Positions 27,201-39,200 of a stretch of 64,000 nt of DNA are shown one piece after another (the first letter of the stretch is position 1; each line of letters starts with the position of its first letter). The notes below the pieces were generated by a model. That model worked only from the letters and a program-made list of their open reading frames with translations, ran no database searches and was not told the DNA's origin. Where the stretch lies: contig OY720637.1 of assembly GCA_963169105.1 (NCBI GenBank), positions 56,070,964-56,134,963 on the forward strand, written 5' to 3'. This DNA is from Ceriagrion tenellum. Taxonomy: Eukaryota > Arthropoda > Insecta > Odonata > Coenagrionidae. The translations under genes were made by a program, and so were the position numbers.

Positions 27201-30200
27201 GTGGCTTACACCATTAGGGGTTGACGCTTATCACGTGTTCAACGTTCCACCTGATCCGCAGCTTGTTGCGCCCTGCCCAGTATCAATCACATTCTTTCGG
27301 ATATGTCCAACAGTCAAGAAGCATCGCAACCATCACAGGCGGTAGAGACGGTTAGAGGGTAAATCTAAGAGTAGTGAATTGTTGACGATAGTGATGGAGG
27401 GGAGAATGAACGTCAAGGGGTCAGGGGCACAAGTAAAAATGTAGTTTAGACGCCATTGTGGGGTGTGTTAAATTACATGGGGAACAGACATACAAAATAT
27501 ATGCGGCAGATCATTAAAGAAACTAGGTTTTGTTAAGCGTATAATAGGAAGGTCCTAGGATGAAAAAGTAAAAGAAAGATGCTATTCCGCTCTGGTTAGG
27601 CCACACCTCGAATACGCTGCGACCATTGGGGACCCTAGTCATAAAGATTTAGCCAAAAAAATTAAAGCAGCACGCTTCGTTAAAAACTGCTGCGAGCGAA
27701 CATATAGTGTCTCACAACTTTTAGAGGAATTACAGTGGGAGCCCCTAGAGATTCTGAGGCAATACGCTAGGCTTAGCTTGCTTGAGAAATTCAGAACTGG
27801 TGTATTTCTGAGCGACGCAGAGAATATTATCATGACGCCTCACTACATCTCCAGATCTGACAGAAGTGATCAAATAAGAGATATAGGTACACTGCTGAAC
27901 AGATAGGTACAAAAATTCGTTCTTTCCGCGCAAAATAAGCGGCCACAATAAAAACTGAGCTCCATTAATACTCCACCATATTACAAGTCACCATTTCACA
28001 TCCCATAACCTTATCCCTTACATCTTTACCCGGATGGTGTCCTAACACTCCCTGCCACACGCCCATGGGTTGGGTCGCAGGGTAGTATAAAGATGCTGTA
28101 GATAATGCGAAAGTAGAGCATTAGGTAGGTATAGTCCTTGAACCTAAAAACATTCTTGGGTATAATATCTATATGATCCTGAAAAACTTTAATTCCTAGT
28201 TTAAAATATAATGCGTATAAATTGTAAAATTCAGGACGTAATTCAAAAAATGAAAGAATTCATTAAATTTCTATTTTTTCACACGAGTCGAACTCGAAAA
28301 AATTGTCCATAACGATGCTACATGCACAAAAATCGGTTATCCAAACCTAATATTTAGCACTACAATGGGTAAATACTTTGGACGCACGAATACGTAGACA
28401 AAAATATTCAAATACACCTGCGGTCAAATGGGCCCAATAGAAAGCGAAAGCACTCCCGCCATGAATTGCAGGGCAATAAAGAAATGACGACACGATCATC
28501 CACTACCTAACTAGTGAACAAAGAATCGCAATAAATACGTCCAAGCACTCTCTTCCGTCAAAATCTATTTTAACCGTTATCTCATTCTGATAATTTCACT
28601 CTCATAATTCATGCGCCACTTTATCAAATGTATGCTTCTCTATTTATTTTAAATCTCCTGGATTTTTGTCATTGTTAGTTCATCATTGCCTTTATACTGA
28701 TAGTTTGTTATGGTTTCTATAATTTTTGTTCTTTATTGTATTTGTTTGTTGATATCTTTACAATTGTCTCCTAGCTCTATTGTGCGTTCGTAGCATTATC
28801 AATTTAATTTTGTAATTAAGTAATCATGTAATGGAGGGACTCAATTCCTTTGTGTTCATTTAATGATTTCTCACAACAATGAAGTATGTGTAGTGTTGAT
28901 GTAATTTGTTTTCCGATTTTAGAGGACATCATGTCTTGGATCAATAAATTCTTTTTCATTCATAATACTAATAATTTGGTTACAAATTCCTGATCGTCGG
29001 CATATAGCATTTAGGGAGAGTATAATGTCTGATGATGATAATATTTTTGGGGCACTGGACCGATTTCAAGGTTAGCGAAGAGTGACCGACTTTTCCCACA
29101 CTCCTTCAAACTCTCCACTTCCCCGAAGTGAACATCTCCCGAGGGGTACTGCCCCTCAAGGAGTTCCACTCGCAACCATCCCCCGGGGCCTCGTTGTGGT
29201 CACGCCAACCCTCAACCACATACGTCACCCACCCGAAGAGGACGGGAAAGGGTCGGCGGCACGTCAATTACCTTTACGGGTATTATTACGGTCGCTGGGG
29301 AATCTCCCTTTATTTCAAGTGCGATCATTCTGAGAGGAGATGGAAAATCCCTTGGGTAGGTGGGGGGGGGAGGAAGAAGGCATCGAAATTACGTAAAGCC
29401 TTCTGGTGCGCGGGGAGCAAGTCAACTGCTTTTGATACACAAACGACGGATCCTGATCAAAGGAAATACTCGTGGAGAGGAATATATATTTATACATATA
29501 TATATATACACCCATTTGGTTTTCGAAGACGGAATAGAACTCCCAGCGGCATAGCCTTCCTTATATATGGTATTTATAATTAATACGGAAGGCTAACAAC
29601 TGAGGCCCTCTGCGCCATTTAAAAGTGTTGGATTCCTCCTGGGATAATTCCGCCGCAGGCTCTTATTATGATCACAACCGAAGGCGTATAGTGGCAGATG
29701 AACGATTTCTGATTTCACATTAAAGAGGAGAAAGAATTAATTGAGCTATGCCGAAAGCTTATTCAATTTTCTGAAAAATAGCTGTGAAACCTGAATACTT
29801 AGAGCTAAATCAGCTGAAATTGCCTGTTAATCGTGAATTTTCGTCGATTAGGTACCGCATCGATTCAAAACCCGATGGGGACATAATCACAATAGATGAA
29901 CAGTTCAATCCTTAACTATCGGCTGATTAAACTTCCGAATAAAAGGGGATCGGGTTGGTGTAGTGGCTGGAGTACTGGCTAACCATACGGACGACCAGGG
30001 TACAAATCCCTGCAGAGGATGGTTTTCAGAGAACACCCGATCCCTTCTTAAGTGTCTTGTGGGGGGCTCATCAAGTGCAGTACTTCGTCTGTCGGGTGAG
30101 ACGTTAAACCGTGGTCCCCTTGGTGTCTTTCGTTAAGAGCAGACTAATGCCGACGTATGTTACTGGCGTTGCCGACGTATGACGTTGCGCCGTAGGGAAC

Positions 30201-33200
30201 AGGTATGCCTTGCCTGTTCCCTACGGCGCAATTACCTTAGCTGTCGGTCGCCTCCCCAAATATCCAATCCGAGTAGCAATTCGAACTGAGTATATCAACG
30301 TTAGAACTGTGATCAATGAGGGTCATGTTTTGTGTTTTGGTTTCCGATCATTGTTTGGAATTAAAGGATATTAGAATGAGTAAAAAATTTTTGGATAAAA
30401 TAAGCGATACTTGTAACCTCGTGAGAACTATGCTTCACCTCGATTCACGTTGAAATTCCACTCTCACTAGCTCGTTAATGGCTATCCTACCCCTGATTAC
30501 CTCGAGAAAGGTATCTCGGTTTACATTTTGTGTGGAGAGTTGCCTAAACACACGGGACCACTAGTTGAAACTAAGATCTTCCGAAAATTCTCGCTATAAT
30601 ACGACGTACTTCCATTCATATTTCACCTCGCATCACTTACTTTTCCCTAAGGATTTCTACGATTACTGCTATCCGAGGCTTTGAGTTACAATACAAATAT
30701 AGATAAAATATGAACTTGTAAAACAGTAATTGAGTAATTTCATTGGATCTGTACTGTTCATATCCAAACTAGTGTATTCAAATAACAAAATTGGTAGATA
30801 TAATATTTCCTGTTTCTTGGGATAAATCAGTTTCTTAGCTAGGTTTCTTTGGCAAAATTGGTAAATATAACCTTTCCTCTTCCTTGCAGTAGAGGTTACA
30901 TAAATCAAAATTATCCGTCAGAGTTCATGACATCCTCCTCACAACAATCACAAATGATTTCAGAGGAGCCAATAAAAACAAATCATTGCAAACACATCTC
31001 TGATTCCTCTTTGGCAAGAAAAATATATCTCGCCCAAAATATTGCCCACTGATAGAGTAATGAACAACAAATTTAAAACTGCTCACCTCAGAAGCTCTTA
31101 CATGCAGTTGCATTAAACTACAACTTCCAAGGATAGCAGCCAGTTTATCCTGTGCGCTTTAATACATTCTTGGGGATACTAAAAGATGAATTAAGGAAAA
31201 ATTGCATGACTAAGCAAAATATTAAGCCTAAAAGTAATTATGAAAAAACAAAAATAGAAAATGTAGCAAACAATAGTATATGAGTATAAAACTATCCATA
31301 CAAACATTTTTAATTGAGTCTATTGTAACAAAAGTAATTTAATTTATTCATTAACTCTATTCTTATACATGTTTTTACATCCCTTCAGTACTAGGAAATC
31401 TGTAAATAAGCAAAAAAATTGACCCCTATTCATATGAACTAAAATGTCAACCTAACAGTACTTTCACACCAGAAAACATGTCTCCCAGAGAAAGCACCTA
31501 AACAGGAGGGACATTGGTATTGTGAACATACATACAGGTTTTGTTGGAATTGTACCAGTTCTGAGGTATTTGCCCTAATGTTATACAAAGCAAATGTACT
31601 AAGTTATTTGCAGTCTTCAAATTTTCAATTTCTATTAAATGGATATTTCCTTTAAAAGAGGAACTAAATATATCAACGATTTACATTAAAATGAAAAACC
31701 CATTTCCCTTAATATTTGATACATTTTTTTAATTTTTCAATTGTCTTGTAAATCCACTAGATATATTCCTACAAATACTTGATGCAGAAGAACTTAGGAC
31801 ACAAAGAGTGTTTTTTCAACTCTTTTTCCAAGTTTTCCCGCTCTTCACTTGATTATACACACATAAAAAATGAATGGAATTTTGAATGGAATATTGCCTA
31901 TGTTCCAGAAGTAATGAGAAACTGTTTAACCCCATCCTCCCCAGGTAAAGCAGATCAGAAATCTGATCACCTTAACCATGGGACACATATAATCAAAACC
32001 TAATGAAGACATACAATGGAAATTTAAATACTAAAATATAATTCAATCAGGATTATAATTCTTGAACACTCGACCAAAACTCTAAAGACATAATAAAAAC
32101 TTCAGAAATTGATACAAACAGTATAATGCAATATACCAGCTCATGAAACAACAATTCTGTAGGGAGCATGACAGATGGGAAATGGAAGGAAATATTCTAT
32201 GAGGAAGAAGTAGGTACAGATTAACCAGAAAGAAAGGAATATGAAACAGAAGAATTACAAGGGCAAAAAGGATTTAGCGAGAGGGTATAATGGAGGGTAA
32301 CAGTCAAACAATTCATGGTTGAATAACCATTGATGATGATCGGCTAATGGACTAAATTGTAATGAATTATATTCATAGGCAAATATTAAAATGATGAGCG
32401 AAATCCATTTAAACTATTTCTTCTACACTTTTACCCACTGATTAATGAGGTATGTACGTATAAAAATTTGCCAGAACTTAACAAAATTCAGCCGGACAAT
32501 GCTCACAGGAATGTAGCCAGGAATCACCATATGTTACACTAATTTTCATATGAAATGAAGGAAACTTTATATAGTTCACAAAATAATTTTATTTCATCAT
32601 TTGGCCATGGTTTTGACAAATGAAATCATTATTGATACAGGTTTAAAATTTCCAGTCTGAGTGTAGCTTGTATTGCTGCCTTGATAGTGACATTATTGGT
32701 TGAAATCATGATTGGCAGTTAATATAAAAAAGTGTATCATAAACTACACAAAGTTTCCCTCATTTCAAATTAAACATCTGCCTAATGCCTCAATCTGTGG
32801 AAGGAGGAGGGAGGTAAGAGAGGGAAAAATAAAGGGACTCACTAATACGGTAATTGCATGTTTGGTTAAGAGAAGAAATAATTAAATAAGTACCAGCAGA
32901 AAGACATCATTCCTTCCATTTGGAATATAGGCATATTGCCATTTTCCTAGAATGACCATAACATCGTAAACAATAACTTGGTATGGTTTTCATTAGGAAT
33001 GGGCAGATCCAGGTTTTTTTTCGGATCCAAATCCGGATCCGGATACTTCATTTCGGATCCCAGATCTCAGTTCTTATTTTCAGATCCTTGGATGTATTCA
33101 AGGGTATATACAATTCACAAATGATAATAGAATTTAAGCCTTGGAGACTTTATTGAAAATAAAAAACATCAAGTTTTAAAATGTTAAACTTAAATATTAA

Positions 33201-36200
33201 AATAAAGACAATGTCGATGCCACAATAATACTAATCCTCGATTGTTGTCACGTTTATGCAATGACTGTTGTCATACCACATCTTGAGATTTGATTCTTGA
33301 GAATAATGAGATGGATAATAAAGGGTGAATTTGATTTACATTCAGCAAAAGCCAGTTGTCGAATGAAGTACATCAACAGCATTCTATTTGTTCGGCAGAA
33401 AGCCGGCGATAGCCTACGACAGCCGGCACTTCGATCGCTTAAAACTCTCTGATGCATATCTGATTTACTGTAGTATTTGGATCCAATATCAGTATCTCAT
33501 CCCATGTAAATATCTGCAGATCTTTGGATCCGCAGATCCGATCTGACCATCCCTAGTTTTCATAGTACCATGGGTTTATTCCATAGTTCAATTCTCCAGT
33601 GCTTGCAGAAGTAAATTGAGCAGTAGGTACCTATGTCTGAGGGGTGAGCCTAAAACTTTGATTGCCCATTGATAGATGTCAATCGTCTCCCCTGCAGCTT
33701 TTACCTACACTACAAAGTCTAGAACTGCATGCTTATCAACAGACAACAATTTCCGCAATTAATTAAGCAACTTTGAGGACTTATTATGCGTACAACTGCT
33801 TGCCCATTTCAAGGAGTAAATGCTGCCATAACTGTTGACAATCAAGAAAATTGAGGTCTAACTACTCACTAATGCTGATAAATACCAGAGGGGAGATAAT
33901 TAGCATTTACTGACAGGCAACAAATATATAGCATTACCCCCCCCTGGCCGTACTTTTGGGCACTATATGGCAGTCATGATAAACTAGTTCCTATAAAGCC
34001 CTAAAAAATACATCGCAGTTGAAGGACACCTCGGCAGATTAACTGGCTGAAGTAGTCGCTGCAATATCAGGGGATAGAGTATCAGCCAAGAAGAAAGATT
34101 TTCCCTTTGAGGATTTTTACTCCCAAATTATGTACAGGGTTTCAAGGGCTTGGCTGAATTGGACAAATTCTAGCAGCTCAAGGGGTTGCCAACATCAGCT
34201 ATATGACATGAAAGATGGTTATCAGCAAAGTGTTGGTTTTCATCTCATCACCGACATTCAGCTAATATAGGTGATACTTATGAATCCTTTACATGGGCCT
34301 CTGCTGTTTGGCTAATAAGGAAGAAATATGTTAGAAAAACATTATACCAATGTGCAATTTTTAATTATTAAGCGCCGGATTTAAATGTACTTTGAAGTCC
34401 CTCCCTACCGAATTTAAATTGGCCCTTATGACATTTTCCTGTTATGAATGAGCCAATAATGGCACTTTCAGCAGTGAGAAGCACCAAACGACGTGCCAAT
34501 ATAGGCACTTTCGGCGTTCAAAGGTTAAAGTGATGGATAATAGAGGTATGCCTTACCTGTTCCCTATGGCACAATAACCTTAGCTGTCAGTCGCCTCCCC
34601 AAATATCCAATCCGAGTAACAACTCGCACTGAGTATATCAATGTTAGAACTGTGTTCAATGACGATCATGTTTTGCGCTTTGGCTGCTGATGATCATTGT
34701 ATGGAATTAAAGGAAATTAAAATGAGTAAAACATTTTAGGATAAAACAAGCAATACGAGTAACCTCGCAGAAGAAGAAGAAAGCATCAAAATGTAACGAA
34801 TACAGAACGATAAGCTTGATATCCCATGCAGCCAAAGTCTGGCTTAGAATAATTGATAAAAGGTTGGAGAGTAGGGTAAAGCACTATTTGGGCAATGACC
34901 AGTTAGGGTTCCTGAAGGGAAGGTCAACTCGAGATGCCATTATGATGATGAGAACACATATAGAAAGAAACAATAAAACCAGGATGGGTTTGCTTGCTTT
35001 GTGGATTTTGAAAAGGCACATGGCAGGGTGAATTGGGGAAAACTAATTCAGATACTCAGTAGAATGGGGATAGATTGGTGAGACAGGACACTAATCATAA
35101 ACTTATATATGGCCCAAAAAGCACAAGTGGCTGACAGTGAATCAGGATGGGCAGCTGTAAGTTGCGGGGTAAGGCAAAAATGTCCATTGTCACCTCTTTT
35201 AACATCTATGCTCAGGAAATAATAAGAGAAGCATGGGAGCAACTTACTGTGGGAATCAAGGTAGGAGGGCAGCTGATAAAGTCAATCACATTTGTGGATG
35301 ATCAGGAGCTGATTAGTCGATTTTCAAAGGGATAACAAGCTTTATCAGATGCATCGGAATGTCAGAGTGGGAAATACAGAATGAAGATAAATCATAAGAA
35401 TACAAAAGTAATAAAAAAAAGTAGATCATTTTAATTACTAGGGTTGTACAATAGAAGAAAATGGGCATATTGGTAAAGACATAAGGAGGATAATAGCCAA
35501 GGAAGCTTTTAATAAAAGAAGGGAGCTGATGATGTGGACCTCGGGTACAGGTATAAAGAAGAGACTGGTGAAGAGCTTGATACAGAACATAGCGTTGTAT
35601 GAGGCAGAAACATTGACCCTCAGGAAGGAAAATGTCAATAGGCTGCAGGTACTTGAGACATGTGACTGTAAAAGGATGGAGAAGGTATGGTGGATGGAAA
35701 GAAAGACGACTGAGGAAGTTCTAAGTATGGAGGGCAGGGAAAGGAAACTTCTGAATGAAATCCGCCATAGGCAGGGTAGGTGGGTGGAGAAAGTAATAAT
35801 AGGTGATGGGTTACTCAAGACAGGACTGTTATAGACAGAAGGAAGCGGAGAAGGGGAAGAAAGGGAATAGGTTTTATTAAATGGATGAAAAAGGGTAGAT
35901 TGTATGCAGAGATGAAAAAAGAAATACTTGAGACAGATAGAACCTCAAAAGTGTAGAAAAATGAGAGAATTTGAGTTTTAGAAAAGAGTGTTGGCTTTTG
36001 AAAATGCTCCTCCCCCTTATTTGATAATTTTCTACCACATGGTGCTTTTCAAAGAAAAAATGGGTGTAATGATTTTTTATCTATTTTGGCTTAATTCTCA
36101 CCATAATTTTTACCCTTTTCAACCCAACATCATAATCCACTCAACTGAGCATTTCCTCTCATTTATTCTATCAGTGGATGTCACTCAACATGTTTATTTC

Positions 36201-39200
36201 ATATTATTACTTTTTAATTTTAGTTTACATAGTACTACTAAACTTAAAAACACTATATATATTACATCACAAATTATGTCTTAAGCTTAACTTCTATCAA
36301 TGCTTCCGAGCCAAGAGATTTTATAGCTGAAATAAGAAAATACCATGACAGGGATAAAAATGTTGGCAGAAGATAACTTATCCCTCTACTGTAAATTATG
36401 ATTACATTTACGGCACATTAAAATACGTAAATATTCAGCCAAAATTATTATATGTACAAGCTAACAAATTAAGCAACTAATTATCTGTCAGTTTCTTTCA
36501 GATGCAAGTCACTAAGAACCCCAGCAAATATACTGGTGATGAATTTGGCTGTGAGTGACTCACTCATGATGCTGAAGATGCCTGCATTCATATACAACTG
36601 TATCTACCTGGGACCAGCACTTGGTAGTATAGGTAAATTTAACTGATTGGTGTTTGCAATGTATTAATATACAGGGTGTTTCAGGAGGAAAGTTAGAAAC
36701 TCCTGGAGGAGGTAAGGGAGGTGATTTTAAGCATTTTTTTGTCCTATCAACATGGGGTTGCAACTCCTTAGTTATCGTGTTATGGCAATGCAAACATTTT
36801 TTCAGAAGTATTCTTCAATCACAATGAAAACACCCAATTCAAATTACTAGTATCAGTTAACGAGATTTGAAACTTTTCACAGTGGTGCATAAGATATGTA
36901 TTGTTCTTGTTCTGCTATCATCAATGCTAACGGATGCTTACTTTCAAGATGGCTCTCGAATAGTCATCGACATTTAATTCCTCGAAAACAATAATGTACA
37001 AGAGCACTCTTAATTATGGAGATATCAAAAAATTTGTAAGGATAAAACTTTAAGTAAATTTATTTCTTGATTCATTGCAGCAAAAATCACATCTCTATCT
37101 TTTAAAATACGGAACATATGGTAACTTAACTGATGTTAATACAACGTGGCAACAAATGTCCTTGTGGGTAAGAGCTTTAATTTGAATTAAAAACCTCTGC
37201 AATTAGAGACTAATTAACACTTGCTTGGGGAAAAAGACCCGAGGAGAATATGCAACCAAGAATCAGGTTGAGAGAGAGTTACAAAGTTAACAGTCACAAA
37301 GACAACAAAGACTTTGAGGTGGGGTTAACAATATGGATGATAAGTTCTCCCAATTACGGAATCATTGTTAGACACGTTCATTATCAGTAATTTTTCAAAT
37401 AATTTGTATGAATTTATATCTTTAACAGTTCCTTAGTATTCAAAATAAACAGACGTGCTCATCAAGTGGAAGTTCTGTCCTGCTAATTAGAGATAAGCTT
37501 TCCTGTTTAAGCCACCAAGTGCCTCTGTAGCTAAGATTTACATGCTTAGTTAAATGCTTAAACAGTTTGGATGTGGATGTTGAGTTTTATTAGCAGCAAC
37601 TCAATTACAATCACATATTATCCTGTTTATTCATCTTGAAAATAAGATACCGCTGGCATTGATGACAGCACAACAAGAACAATATGTATTAACTTATGCA
37701 CCACTGAGGAAAGTTCTAAATCTCATCAGTTGATACTACCTAAGAAGCCACCAAATATTGGTCCATTGTCTGCCCAACATTGTTAGTCAATGTCGGCCCC
37801 ATGTAGTCAGCCAATAATTGGGCCAATGTCAAAATGATAACACTTCAAGTTATATTGCTAATATTGGCAAGATATTGTTAGCCAAGATTCATCCTATGGA
37901 CCAAATAAATTGAAGTTAAGCATTGATTCAGATTTGAATGCTAAAAAAAGTTGCCCTAATGGAGTTTCATAATGAATTATGTAATGTGCATATTTTGGTT
38001 TCAGGTAGTGGATTTTCCCTGGCTTCTGCGATCTTTCTGACATGGGAAGTGCATTGGCTCCTGATATTGGGCCAATAATGGCTCCTGATATTGGACCAAT
38101 GTTCACTAAATAATGGCAATACTAGGCCAATGTTGTCAACATTGGACCGATATCCAGCCAATATTCATGGCTGCTTGGGTGGTCATTGAAATTCAGTGTT
38201 TTCATTGAGATTGGAGAATACTTCTGGAAAATTGTTTGCATTGCCATAGCTCGGTAACTAGGAGTAGTGACCAAATGGGAAAATGGTCTATCTGGAATAT
38301 TTTTTCATTGCCATAAGTCGGTAACTAGGAGTAGTGACCACATGGGAAAAATGGTCTATCTTTTCCTCGGAAATTTACTCTGCTATCATAGATGTATCTG
38401 TCTTGTTATTGGACTCCCTCGCATTCTCTCAATATGGCCCAACCAACGAACCGCATGTCATAGGACAAAAAAATTCTTAAAATCACCTCCCCTAGCCCCT
38501 CCAGGAGTTTTGAACTTTCCTTCTCAAACAAATTGGATTTGGTAGGTAATTAAAACAAATCCTTGAGGTCAAAATTACATAAGAAAATTTCACAGCATAT
38601 GGTATCAAAATCACTTCACCAGTTACTGAATGTAAGTAATCGTCTCTGGCTTAACTTTGTGGAAGTGAGTAATATCCATGATAAACACAATTTTGTTTCA
38701 ACAAAATTGTGTGGATTGAAACAGTTGTTTTTATCATGGAGCTACTGAATGGGTAACTTACTTAATTTTGCATAAAAGCAATTTTTCAAGGCAATTTTTA
38801 AATGTTTCTGGATTGTAAAGATGCAGATTTTGGAAACATCTTTACTATCCTGACCAGTTCAGTCCAGTTACAGACCACTTCCAGATCAGATATTAGTCTT
38901 TGAGAGCAGTTACAGACCAGTTTCAGAATAGTTACAGACCAAACATGTCTATTTGGGTCCAGGGCTCCTTGATTCCTAAGTCTCCTAAAATTTCCTCTCG
39001 TTAAGAGTTTCTTTTACCACATTTGCCCATGATTTTCCTGGTCTACCAAACCTGGATCTAGGGGTGGGCTGCAGCCCCGGGCCCCAACTCTCTGAGGGGG
39101 CCTTAAAGTGTACAGAAAGTGTCCTCTCCTCAGGGGCCTTCCTGGCCCCATGAGCTAGCTCTTAATCATGTCCTGTGGTCTATCTTTTCCTCGGAAATTT

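Larger units (their letters stand above)
3210..36501 (+). other. Opsin intron 1 (about 33.3 kb)
   Basis: GT at 3210-3211 and AG at 36500-36501, with a pyrimidine-rich TTTCTTTCAG acceptor. It contains no second gene that I can support. Recognisable content is listed separately: non-LTR fragments, tRNA-derived SINEs, inverted-repeat elements, simple repeats and a candidate regulatory stretch. Parts where I see nothing definable are roughly 5070-6180, 8180-11730, 11940-14190, 16170-19260, 19530-20650, 20865-22185, 22565-24560, 28110-29080, 30430-32540 and 33565-34545. Confidence 0.8.
36671..38530. mobile_element. Long-terminal-inverted-repeat element inside opsin intron 2
   Basis: The left arm (36671 to about 36850) begins CAGGGTGTTTCAGGAGGAAA after a TA. 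Its complement is found in the right arm (about 38190-38530), including CTCCTGGAG...GGAGGTGATTTTAAG, TTATGGCAATGCAAACA and CAGAAGTATTC-CAATC-CAATG. The arms are about 180 bp but diverged, and the outermost right end is degraded. The TA flank and CAGGGTG end suggest a Tc1/mariner-type origin (inference). No transposase remains. Confidence 0.6.
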
